Source: Chitinophagaceae bacterium | Lineage (GTDB): Bacteria > Bacteroidota > Bacteroidia > Chitinophagales > Chitinophagaceae | DNA length: 64,000 nt | Assembly (NCBI GenBank): GCA_947447265.1 | Contig: CANFKC010000028.1 | Span: 1 to 64,000, forward strand | Direction: 5' to 3' | Part shown: piece by piece, positions 1 through 7,099 of the stretch | Layout of the letters: each line of letters starts with the position of its first letter | Position numbering within the stretch: the first letter of the stretch is position 1 | Notes under the pieces: generated by a model | Databases searched by the model: none | What the model saw: the letters and a program-made list of their open reading frames with translations, nothing else | What the model was told of the DNA's origin: nothing | Position numbers and translations under genes: made by a program

Positions 1-10
1 ACAAGCCTTT

Positions 11-27
11 GTGGCAGATTTGTGGCA
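11..27. repeat. Paired GTGGCA motif, possible integrase arm site (left)
   Basis: GTGGCA occurs at 11-16 and again at 22-27, 11 bp apart. The opposite edge of the island has the inverted counterpart (GCCACC at 9418-9423 and 9430-9435). Paired short repeats at element ends are typical of recombinase arm-type sites. This assignment is inference from position and symmetry only. Confidence 0.3.
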
Positions 28-65
28 AGTGCGACTCAATTTGTTTCATCTTAATTCACATTAAC

Positions 66-1514
66 TCAGGTTGCATTATGACCAAGGCGAAGCCCGGTAA
101 GAGTTAGGTCTATATTAGCTGATTTTATATAAATAATTTTACATCCAATTTCAATTTTTGTAACAATGGCCCTAAATAGCCTCTCATTAATACCATCGTC
201 TTTTCCACTTCCAGTATGCAAAAAGGTGCGTGAACTACCCTTATAAAAGGCATTTGAATGCAGAATGTAGTTAAAATTGTGAACCTCTTCTGAAAGTGGG
301 AAATATAGATAGAAATTAGGCGCGCCCTTAAAATAATCGCCAATCTCGTTATGTTTTCGAAAGCCAAAAAGTGCTTCAATACTAGCCTCTTCCGCTATTT
401 TCTTTTTTTGTTCTGTCGTTAGCTCACTAAATGCATTTACTCCGAAACGAATGAGGCTATATGTATCTTTTTCTTCCTCTTTGTCAATTGTAAATTTGAT
501 ATATTCCAAGTCTGGATAGGTAATGGGCTCTTCATTATTTAGTTGAACTGTTCTTAATATTTTGCCATCTTTTTTCTCATCATCAGCGGTCTCCTTTAAT
601 ATTGCTATCGCAAACCTTACGCCTTCCTTCAAATTGGTTTCTGCGAGATCATTTTCCTTCCCATTTCCTAATTTGATAAAGAACAAAGAACCTTCATTAT
701 AGGTCTCTTTATTTAAAATGCCTTTATTGGCTTTCACCCATCGACATAGAACATCATATTCAGATTTGCTAAATGGTGCGCCTTCAGCGATATTACCGCT
801 TGCCATTCTTGGTATTTCTTCTACCAAATCGTTTTCAGGTAGACAAGGAAAGCAAGTTATTAGTATTTTAAATAGCCAAGGGTTGTCGTCACCAATTACA
901 ATCTCTCCGTTCTTGTTATCTGATAGATTAATATCTGAGGGTATTGGCTTCTCCCTGCTAGCTAAGTTCTCTAACTCATAATTTTTCCAGCTAAATAGCA
1001 ATGGGCCGGAGTTTTCGTTGATTAGTTCTTGTAAACCATTGTCTTTTCCTACCAGTCGATGCGCTAGCTTAAATCCAATGCCAAATTTACCGATGGTTTG
1101 ACTATCTGCATTCTTTGTGGACGAGCCAACATTAAGAATAGAGCGGATGCTGTTTGGTGTGAACATTTCACCATTGTTTGCCACCAATAAGTAATAATTT
1201 TCATCTTCTGGGTCTTTGCCCCAAACCATTGTATAATGCGTGCTACCTGCATCAACTGCATTTTGTAAAAATTCATAAACAGCTTGCCCATCTTTAGCCA
1301 TATCGAGAAAACTTTGCAAGAAGTTTTCTATACCTGCTTCTGGTGTGCTAAAACCATCCCGGTCACCGTGATACATTGTGAACCACCCAAATCTCTTTCT
1401 ACTACTCTCCTTATCTAAACAGTAATTACCGATAAAATGTTCGTCCAGTTCTAATGAAACTGGACGAGTAGTTTTATAGAAACTTCGATACTGTTTAATA
1501 TTCTTAATTTTCAT
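66..1514 (-). CDS. GHKL-fold ATPase (sacsin/Hsp90-like N-terminal domain), probably C-terminally truncated
   Basis: This 482-aa protein has the three Bergerat-fold ATP motifs: an N box around E81-N85-D88 (EFLQNAVDAG), a G1-like box at 111-119 (VANNGEMFT, with Asn where Asp is commoner) and a G2 box at 142-149 (GKFGIGFK). Proteins of this type combine the ATPase with long C-terminal regions, and several lie in defence islands. Here the ordinary sequence runs to about residue 452 (NERLFRAIVTKIE) and is followed by some 30 residues of different character before the stop, close to the element edge. The C-terminus may therefore have been replaced by recombination. The gene is transcribed toward the element end. 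Function is unknown; a defence or chaperone-like role is a guess from the family. Confidence 0.6.
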   Translation of the reverse strand: MKIKNIKQYRSFYKTTRPVSLELDEHFIGNYCLDKESSRKRFGWFTMYHGDRDGFSTPEAGIENFLQSFLDMAKDGQAVYEFLQNAVDAGSTHYTMVWGKDPEDENYYLLVANNGEMFTPNSIRSILNVGSSTKNADSQTIGKFGIGFKLAHRLVGKDNGLQELINENSGPLLFSWKNYELENLASREKPIPSDINLSDNKNGEIVIGDDNPWLFKILITCFPCLPENDLVEEIPRMASGNIAEGAPFSKSEYDVLCRWVKANKGILNKETYNEGSLFFIKLGNGKENDLAETNLKEGVRFAIAILKETADDEKKDGKILRTVQLNNEEPITYPDLEYIKFTIDKEEEKDTYSLIRFGVNAFSELTTEQKKKIAEEASIEALFGFRKHNEIGDYFKGAPNFYLYFPLSEEVHNFNYILHSNAFYKGSSRTFLHTGSGKDDGINERLFRAIVTKIEIGCKIIYIKSANIDLTLTGLRLGHNAT

Positions 1515-2074
1515 AGTCGGTATATTTTAGTTTTAAAATGTATGGTCAATTTTAATATTCTGTATTCAGTGTTTTGCACTTCTTGGAGCAAATCGGCAAA
1601 GTCATCTCCAGCGTACTTCGAATGATTTTGGTTAAGCTATTTCAAATGTAGTTATGAAAACCAAAAAACAATAATCGCACTAAACAATTATTTAAATTGA
1701 ATTCAAATTTTATATTTTTCATAGCAACCAGTGGGTGAATTACCTCCAAAAACCATTGTTGATCGCTTAATAGGGTGATGTGGTTCCAGTATAGCTTTCC
1801 GGTTATCTTAACAAGCATTAAAAGTAGTGCAGTAGAACAACGCACTGAATCTGCATTCTTTGCTACCCCATTTTTGATTTGGGAGCGTTTGGGACAAAAG
1901 TGACACTTCCGCTTGCATGATAAATTTGAAGCTTAAAATCAGTTTGTTTTGAAAAAGCATAGACCTCCCTTCATGTGAAGGGAGGTTTGTGCTTAATCGT
2001 CGCTCGCTGGTGCTGCGCTCCTTTATGGGATTGCTTGATTAAAGTAGCTCTTTTTAAAAGCCAGCGAATTTCGC
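1515..2074. other. 560-bp intergenic stretch without a convincing gene
   Basis: The stretch separates the GHKL gene from the polymerase-like gene. Open frames inside it are short and unlike their neighbours. The only structured feature I see is the long imperfect palindrome at 1956-1994. Confidence 0.5.
1956..1994. terminator. Long hairpin, probable terminator of the polymerase-like gene
   Basis: Arms of 19 bases, with 16 pairing, surround a 2-base centre; the perfect core is ACCTCCCTTCA (1963-1973) against 1976-1986. It lies about 80 bp past the stop of the minus-strand gene ending at 2075. The T-rich tail is weak on both strands, so it could instead be a protein-binding palindrome. Confidence 0.5.
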
Positions 2075-3058
2075 CTATTCGCCAATTTCCTTTCGCTTAA
2101 ACCTTAGTTCCGGATATTTCTGCTGACAATAGGCTAGAACTTGATCGCAATCTGATTCTTTTATGATTAGGGAGTCGTGAACTGGTAGCGCAAAATCAAC
2201 AGGGATATTCTCAAGTAAGTCGTCAATAAAAATTGCGGCTTCTTTTCGTTGCAAAAGTGCAGAGCTATCTTTATAGTGCATTTTTTTAAGCCCCAAAATG
2301 AATGAGGATGCAACCGGAAACAATTTTTGTATACCAGAATTAGGTACAAAACCATTGCCATTGACCCAATGAGAAAATAAATCTCTCCCTGCTTTTCTAT
2401 CTGCTAAATTGAATCTTTTAGCCAGCTGTTTATACAAGTCCAGCTCACAATTGAATATCTGATGATAGTTAACATCTATTATGTTCTTTTCTTTCATCAA
2501 CAACCACAGTAATCTGGGGTGACTTGTCTTAGCATCAATGATGCACAGCCCTTTATTCAAAAACTCTGTTTTATAATTCTTTATTTGTGGGTAGTGCACC
2601 CTTCTGCCAAAACTGTCTCTGGTAATTTGGGGTTCATATCCCATTTCTTTCAAGCTATTAGACAATACATCGTACCAACGCCTTTGTCTGCCAGAAGCCA
2701 TATCGACTTCGATTTCTTCACCGATTGATACATCAACCAGAAACCTGTACTTCATACAATATCCCATATCAGACGAATAAGTTTTAGATGGGATTGTTTT
2801 GAAAATATCATTGGGGTCTATCTTTTTTGTTTGTAAGAACTCGATAATACCGGCTTCTATTAAGGCTCTGATAATAGTAGAATACCTTGAATTGATTGCC
2901 CTTAGGTAAGTTGATGGGCAGTCAAAATATCCATCTTTGTTTTTACGACTGTTTCTGACGTATAATGCGGCATAAATTTTATATCCGCTTTTGATTTTAG
3001 TCTTATTCCCAAGACTATTTAGTGTGCTTTGTGTAGCTGTTGTTATTTTAATTTTCAT
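2075..3058 (-). CDS. Compact family A DNA polymerase-like (palm) protein of a mobile element
   Basis: This 327-aa protein keeps the spacing of the family A polymerase core. Motif A is IIDAKTSHPR with D175 and R182, matching the D-x6-R spacing of DYSQIELR. A motif-B-like helix lies at 219-234 (ADRKAGRDLFSHWVNG). The segment LQRKEAAIFIDDLLENI (269-285) parallels the QGTAADIIK helix of Pol I. Motif C is ALPVHDSLII with H294 and D295. No 3'-5' exonuclease domain precedes it. Residues 50-75 (YLRAINSRYSTIIRALIEAG) look like a winged-helix DNA-binding region. Two 22-bp direct repeats lie 47-122 bp upstream. I infer an element replicase or initiator. Motif B is not canonical, so catalytic activity is uncertain and a structural relic is possible. 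Confidence 0.6.
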   Translation of the reverse strand: MKIKITTATQSTLNSLGNKTKIKSGYKIYAALYVRNSRKNKDGYFDCPSTYLRAINSRYSTIIRALIEAGIIEFLQTKKIDPNDIFKTIPSKTYSSDMGYCMKYRFLVDVSIGEEIEVDMASGRQRRWYDVLSNSLKEMGYEPQITRDSFGRRVHYPQIKNYKTEFLNKGLCIIDAKTSHPRLLWLLMKEKNIIDVNYHQIFNCELDLYKQLAKRFNLADRKAGRDLFSHWVNGNGFVPNSGIQKLFPVASSFILGLKKMHYKDSSALLQRKEAAIFIDDLLENIPVDFALPVHDSLIIKESDCDQVLAYCQQKYPELRFKRKEIGE

Positions 3059-3104
3059 AAGTATTCTACTTCGGAAAATTGAAAAGTTGTCTTTTTTTTA
3101 AAAT

Positions 3105-3126
3105 AAAGTGAGCAACATTACTTATA
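3105..3126. repeat. 22-bp direct repeat, copy 1 (iteron-like)
   Basis: Identical to 3159-3180, with a start-to-start distance of 54 bp; the core is GTGAGCAACATTACTTATA. It sits 47 bp upstream of the polymerase-like gene start. Paired repeats here could be replication iterons or an operator for that gene. Confidence 0.75.
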
Positions 3127-3158
3127 CTTGATGTTACTTCTTAATGCTTGAAGACTCA

Positions 3159-3180
3159 AAAGTGAGCAACATTACTTATA
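3159..3180. repeat. 22-bp direct repeat, copy 2 (iteron-like)
   Basis: Exact second copy of 3105-3126. Between the copies, ATGTTACTT (3131-3139) resembles the repeat core and may be a degenerate third half-site. Confidence 0.75.
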
Positions 3181-3375
3181 CAGTTTATTACCTCTTACTA
3201 CTTTGAGCTTATTGGGTATTTACCCTATTGTGTTCTGAGCAGGGTGGCGTTAAAATTGGTGTGCGCTTTTAGGTTACGCCATCTTTATTTGGCTGTCGGT
3301 GTCTCAGATGCAATCAACTTCTGTTTACGTGAAGGGAAGTAGGAGCAAGCACGAAGGTGCGCTGCGTTCTCATCA
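3181..3375. other. Spacer between the small-gene cluster and the repeats
   Basis: About 195 bp between the stop of the 51-aa gene and the second direct repeat. I see no gene on either strand and no strong hairpin. It probably carries the promoter of the polymerase-like gene, but I could not pick a clear TAnnTTTG box. Confidence 0.35.
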
Positions 3376-3531
3376 TTACTTTATGGTCAGAACCATAATT
3401 TTAAGTTCGCAAATCTTAATCTGGATGCCTAACTTTCTCTTTTCGCTGTCTTCTTTTTCATTAGCCATTTTTAAACGTATACCTGCTATCTGTTGCCTGA
3501 GGCACCTTATTTTGTCATAGTCAATATTCAT
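3376..3531 (-). CDS. Small charged protein (51 aa), third gene of an overlapping cluster
   Basis: The ATG at 3531-3529 overlaps the TGA of the upstream gene (3530-3528) as ATGA, the signature of translational coupling. The product starts MNIDYDKIRCLRQQIAG and ends ELKIMVLTIK. It is rich in Lys, Glu, Arg, Ile and Leu and could form one or two amphipathic or coiled-coil helices. I do not recognise a family. The coupling, rather than any homology, is the main reason to call it. It sits between the HTH-like gene and the repeat/polymerase module, so an accessory role in replication or regulation is possible. Confidence 0.5.
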   Translation of the reverse strand: MNIDYDKIRCLRQQIAGIRLKMANEKEDSEKRKLGIQIKICELKIMVLTIK

Positions 3532-3791
3532 TGTTTGTTTTCATTTTTGTCGGCTGCAACCTTTTTACTATCGGTGTCAGCTTGCTTTTTTTGAGTTACC
3601 AGAAAAACAATGAAATCAACTATTGCCTGTTGGCTATAAAGATGCCTGTTCTTGTACTTCTGGTATTCGGTGGCCGCAAAGCCATATTTCTTAATCTCTC
3701 GTTTCAGATATGAGGGGTGAATCTGGAGAATATCTGTAATCATGTTGAAGTCGTAAAACACTTCGTTGTCGTTATTTATATAGGTCATCAT
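3528..3791 (-). CDS. Small winged-helix/HTH-like protein (87 aa)
   Basis: The region VFYDFNMITDILQIHPSYL (residues 11-29) followed by KREIKKYGF and a YKNRHLYS segment resembles an HTH_17/MerR-type DNA-binding fold, in which a helix-turn-helix is followed by a small wing and a Tyr-Ser step. The C-terminal 20 residues are charged and look disordered. The start (Met-Met) overlaps the end of the upstream 62-aa gene by 20 nt, and its stop overlaps the next start as ATGA, so three tiny genes form one tightly packed unit. A likely role is an element regulator or a DNA-binding accessory to the nearby polymerase-like protein; this is inference. Confidence 0.6.
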   Translation of the reverse strand: MMTYINNDNEVFYDFNMITDILQIHPSYLKREIKKYGFAATEYQKYKNRHLYSQQAIVDFIVFLVTQKKQADTDSKKVAADKNENKQ

Positions 3792-3960
3792 AATCTTTGG
3801 TTATTTCTTCGAATTTTTCCTTTAGCTCATCAATCCAGCTTCTAGCGTCGTTTATTTGTTGGAGCTGTGTTTCTGCTGGGTTAAGACTCTTGTTTGTTTC
3901 ATTGAGCTTATCGTTGATAAAGTCTCGAAACTTGGTTTGTATGTAGTGCATCGTAGGCAT
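3772..3960 (-). CDS. Small coiled-coil protein (62 aa), first gene of the overlapping cluster
   Basis: This short acidic protein (MPTMHYIQTKFRDFINDKLN at the N-terminus, ending ITKDYDDLYK) has a helical pattern with regular hydrophobic spacing (LQQINDARSWIDELKEKFEE). No family is recognised. It is the first gene of a three-gene unit reading left and overlaps the next by 20 nt. A 127-bp gap separates it from a divergent gene at 4088, and that gap should contain both promoters. It may be a structural partner for the HTH-like protein that follows. Confidence 0.5.
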   Translation of the reverse strand: MPTMHYIQTKFRDFINDKLNETNKSLNPAETQLQQINDARSWIDELKEKFEEITKDYDDLYK

Positions 3961-4076
3961 ATTTATTTTAGTCCGAACCGGATAAGATATATATTAAAAA
4001 TAAAAAGCGCCTTTTTGTGTGAATTTAGAAGTCTAAATGACCTATTTTGGACGATTATAAACTCGATTACTTTGAA

Positions 4077-4082
4077 GGAGGA
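4077..4082 (+). promoter_or_regulatory. Strong Shine-Dalgarno sequence before the 367-aa gene
   Basis: GGAGGA lies 5 bases before the ATG at 4088. Most genes in this window have no such match, in line with the weak use of Shine-Dalgarno sequences in Bacteroidota, so this one stands out. It fixes the start and hints at an imported gene. Confidence 0.65.
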
Positions 4083-4087
4083 TAACT

Positions 4088-5191
4088 ATGGAGGAGCCGT
4101 TATTAAGGCAGAAAGTCAATACCGATTATGCTGAGATGGCTGTTGAGTTGTATCAACCCTATACTCATAAAAAACTAATTCCGTTCATAATTGAACGTCA
4201 TCTGAAAGTGAGTAGCGACGACTCTGAGATTTTCTTTGATAAACTAATGAAGGCATTAGTTAACGACCCCTTCTACCAAGCCTGTACTTATGGTGACGTT
4301 TCTGAAAAAACGATTGTCAGAAGTTTCGAAAGTTCGATTAAATATCAAAACCCATTTGCTAAAGAAAACGAAATTTTGCTTATTGCAAGTGCAAATCATG
4401 AAATTGACCTAATCGAAATTGCAAACAAGCTAATTGAGGTAAAAAATACTGAATGGTCTAAAGAAAACGATTTAAAGTGGAGTGCATTGCAAAAGATGTG
4501 TAAAAAGAGAAAGATTCAGATTGAATTTGGACCTCAAAGTTTACCATTTTTAAGTCAATATACTGTGACTTTTGTAGCTCAAAAAAGATCGGTTATGGAA
4601 GCTGGAGCACCAATCGCAACTGTCAGTACAATTGGCGATAATAGAGCTGCTTGGCGTATTATATATAGAATAGTTTTAGTTTTAGAATACTTCAAAAAAA
4701 ATGCTACTAGTGCTGATTATTTCCCAGATATAGCTGCCAATGTGAACAAAAATGATATTGAATTAGGAGATGGCTGTGAAAGTCCTGAAATTAATGTCTC
4801 TAAACCGAATACTATTATAGTAAAGAGCAATTTTGATATTTATTTTCCGGAAATAGATATGATACTTGAGTTGAGCGCAATTCGTAAAGCACTTTATATT
4901 TTCTTTCTAAAAAGAAGCGAAGGAGTCGTCCTAAAACAGCTTAGTGAGCATAAAGATGAGCTAAAACAGATTTACGTAAAAATTAGACCAGGGGTTGAAG
5001 CTGCGGATAAACCCATAAATAACCTTTTTGACCTTAAAAGCCCAACTTTGAACGCAAATTTGTCAGAAATCAATAAAGCAATCAAAATTCTGCTTAAAAA
5101 TACCGATTCCGCTCCATATTTGATTTCTGGAGAGAAAACAAAGGCATATTCAGTCAAAATCCCACGAGATTTGGTCACATTTGAGCTATAA
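4088..5191 (+). CDS. Uncharacterised 367-aa protein of the element
   Basis: There is no signal peptide or membrane segment, so it should be cytoplasmic. The first 120 residues are charged and mostly helical. The middle has a beta-rich patch (FLSQYTVTFVAQKRSVMEAG). The last 120 residues, from about 245 (SNFDIYFPEIDMILELSAIR through LSEHKDELKQIYVKI to APYLISGEKTKAYSV), resemble a conserved C-terminal region I recall from other uncharacterised Bacteroidota proteins, probably alpha-helical with a final wing. I cannot name a function. It is transcribed away from the small-gene cluster, starts after an unusually good ribosome binding site and ends in a clear hairpin terminator, so it is a single-gene transcription unit. 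Confidence 0.7.
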   Translation: MEEPLLRQKVNTDYAEMAVELYQPYTHKKLIPFIIERHLKVSSDDSEIFFDKLMKALVNDPFYQACTYGDVSEKTIVRSFESSIKYQNPFAKENEILLIASANHEIDLIEIANKLIEVKNTEWSKENDLKWSALQKMCKKRKIQIEFGPQSLPFLSQYTVTFVAQKRSVMEAGAPIATVSTIGDNRAAWRIIYRIVLVLEYFKKNATSADYFPDIAANVNKNDIELGDGCESPEINVSKPNTIIVKSNFDIYFPEIDMILELSAIRKALYIFFLKRSEGVVLKQLSEHKDELKQIYVKIRPGVEAADKPINNLFDLKSPTLNANLSEINKAIKILLKNTDSAPYLISGEKTKAYSVKIPRDLVTFEL

Positions 5192-5221
5192 AATGCAATG
5201 TTGCATACAACGTTGCATTTT
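5190..5221 (+). terminator. Hairpin terminator after the 367-aa gene
   Basis: A 14-bp stem with one G-T pair (5190-5203 against 5208-5221) and a 4-base loop overlaps the stop codon region. The 3' arm ends in TTTT. Confidence 0.7.
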
Positions 5222-5296
5222 CATTCCTGATTTTCCCTGCCATTTTCAAACCTTTTCGGAACACAAACTCATTTTAGGAAATACAATCTTTTATAA

Positions 5297-5328
5297 ATTG
5301 AGTAGGTGTACCCCAAGTTATAATTTTG
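5297..5328 (+). promoter_or_regulatory. Bacteroidota-type promoter for the ParB/methyltransferase gene
   Basis: The -7 box TAATTTTG (5321-5328) fits TAnnTTTG, and a -33-like ATTG (5297-5300) lies 20 bases upstream. Transcription should start near 5334, just before the first ATG at 5343. Confidence 0.5.
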
Positions 5329-5342
5329 TGCTTGTTAGTTAG

Positions 5343-6863
5343 ATGATTAGCAAACAAAATAATAACCACATGACAAATAAAAGTATCAAAATTCAGGTAA
5401 TCTACAAAGACCCACAGTCACTTACTGCCAACCAACTTAATCAGTTGACTTACGGCAGTGCAGAAAATGAAGCATACCAAGCGATGCTAGAAAACGTAAA
5501 AACAAATGGAATTTTACAGCCATTGGTAATTACCGAAAACGACTATGTACGGTCTGGGAATTTGCGACTGCAGGTTGCCCTGGCACTTGGTCTGGATATT
5601 GTACCATGTATTGTTGAAGCTGATTCCGAAGAAGTTAATAATGTTCTTGAGGTACCGAACTCAAAGGAAATTGTTGATAATTTCAAAACAGCCTCACATA
5701 ATATTAAAAGGACAGAAACGCCATATTCCATTTTACGTAGGGCGATGCAGCTAGAAGAATATGCTGGTATAAAACAAGGTGTTAGGAGCGATAAGGATAG
5801 CGAGATGAAAGCAGTGGTAGCCGAACGACAAAAGCTGGTTTCCGACAGTATGTTGAATAAACTCAAGGCTACTGAAAAAAACCTCAAAATCATTTATCAG
5901 GATAGCCCTAAAGAAAGAACTGCATACTGGAATAAGGTCGGAAAAGCAATATCGGTAAACGGCGCATATAAAGAGACAACGAAATTAGCGATGCAATGCG
6001 AGGAACCTATGTCCATGAAGGATCCATATAGCTTTATCACCGACCAGATAAAGATTTACAATCAATCCTGCTTTGACACCTCACATATTCCGGATGCCAG
6101 CGTAGCGGCAATCGTTACTTCGCCACCTTACTATAAAATGAGGAATCAGGGTATGGTAGATGAAATAGGCCAGGAAGAAACTGTTGACCTCTATATCCAG
6201 AATTTGGTTACTCTGTTCTCAACGAACAAACGGATCCTCAAAAGTGATGGCTGCATTTGGGTTAACCTTGGCGACTACGTTAAAGACGGTCAATATTCGC
6301 TTGTCCCTGAAAGACTTATGATAAAAATGGTTGAGGCTGGCTTTTTGGTGAATGATATTGTTCACTGGGTAAAGACTACTGCCCAATACTGTGACGGAAA
6401 TAGAAGTACAAGGAATTTCGAGCACCTGATTCAATTTACACTGGATAAGAATTACTATAATGACCAAACTTGGTTGAACAATGCAGAAGGCTTCGAAGAC
6501 AATAAATTCGGAGACGGTACCAGAATCAAACTGTCTGCTTTCTTAAACTTGAAAGATGGTATCGTTAAGACCAGCTCTGCAAATACCCTGAGGCTAAAAG
6601 AAGCCTGCAAAAACGAACAATTTTTTCTTGACCATTCGTCAACGTACCCTGTTGAAATACCTTTCCTGTGCATAAAAAATTCAAGTCGTGAAGGAGACAC
6701 CATTGTCGATTTGTTTAATGGCTGCGGTACTTCTGCGAAAGCTTGCCTTGAGACAAATCGCAATTACATAGGCTTTGAAGTAAATCCACTTTACGTAAGA
6801 GCATCCAAAGTAAATATTGAACTTGATTTTGGTGCGGTTGCCACCGAAAAGATTGCTGCATAG
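5343..6863 (+). CDS. ParB-like domain fused to a DNA methyltransferase (N4-cytosine or N6-adenine)
   Basis: This 506-aa protein has two parts. Residues about 25-92 form a ParB/sulfiredoxin-like fold (NGILQPLVITENDYVRSGN, then LRLQVALALGLDIVPCIV). Residues about 235-500 form a methyltransferase with motif IV TSPPYY at 259-264 and the SAM-binding motif DLFNGCGTS at 456-464, in the order IV then I used by beta-class N4/N6 enzymes. TSPPY is commoner in N4-cytosine enzymes. No restriction endonuclease lies nearby, so it is an orphan methylase. Such ParB-methylase fusions are familiar in phages and integrative elements. The start could be the ATG at 5343 or the in-frame ATG at 5370. Confidence 0.85.
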   Translation: MISKQNNNHMTNKSIKIQVIYKDPQSLTANQLNQLTYGSAENEAYQAMLENVKTNGILQPLVITENDYVRSGNLRLQVALALGLDIVPCIVEADSEEVNNVLEVPNSKEIVDNFKTASHNIKRTETPYSILRRAMQLEEYAGIKQGVRSDKDSEMKAVVAERQKLVSDSMLNKLKATEKNLKIIYQDSPKERTAYWNKVGKAISVNGAYKETTKLAMQCEEPMSMKDPYSFITDQIKIYNQSCFDTSHIPDASVAAIVTSPPYYKMRNQGMVDEIGQEETVDLYIQNLVTLFSTNKRILKSDGCIWVNLGDYVKDGQYSLVPERLMIKMVEAGFLVNDIVHWVKTTAQYCDGNRSTRNFEHLIQFTLDKNYYNDQTWLNNAEGFEDNKFGDGTRIKLSAFLNLKDGIVKTSSANTLRLKEACKNEQFFLDHSSTYPVEIPFLCIKNSSREGDTIVDLFNGCGTSAKACLETNRNYIGFEVNPLYVRASKVNIELDFGAVATEKIAA

Positions 6864-6914
6864 TCAGTTCTTCCCTCCTAATTCTTCCCAAACATTCCAT
6901 TCCAAAAAAACTAA

Positions 6915-7094
6915 ATGAGCAATCATATGAACACCGTTATGCTATTAAGTGATGACCAGCTAAAGTCAAAAATAAAAGAAGCAATGCTAGAGGTGATATC
7001 GGAATTATTTCCATATCCTAGCCAATCAAAAGCTGTTGATGAATTTCTCACACGAAATCAAGCTGCAACGTTTCTAAACATTACGCCTAATTAG
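6915..7094 (+). pseudogene. Truncated excisionase-like HTH_17 protein
   Basis: The 59 codons run from ATG 6915, with an in-frame ATG at 6927. The last residues, DEFLTRNQAATFLNITPN, are the first half of an HTH_17/excisionase motif, which normally continues with a second helix such as TLYxW and a wing. A TAG at 7092 ends the frame right there, and the integrase frame opens six bases later. The 3' half of this gene appears to be lost. A short functional peptide is possible but would lack the recognition helix. Confidence 0.6.
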
Positions 7095-7099
7095 ATTGC

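Noticed and set aside
1642-1845. Minus-strand 67-codon frame in the GHKL-polymerase gap
   Set aside because: No start signal, no family likeness and an AT-driven composition.
3299-3520. Plus-strand 73-codon frame
   Set aside because: It is antisense to the coupled 51-aa gene at 3376-3531, which has the better start context, and its translation is not gene-like.
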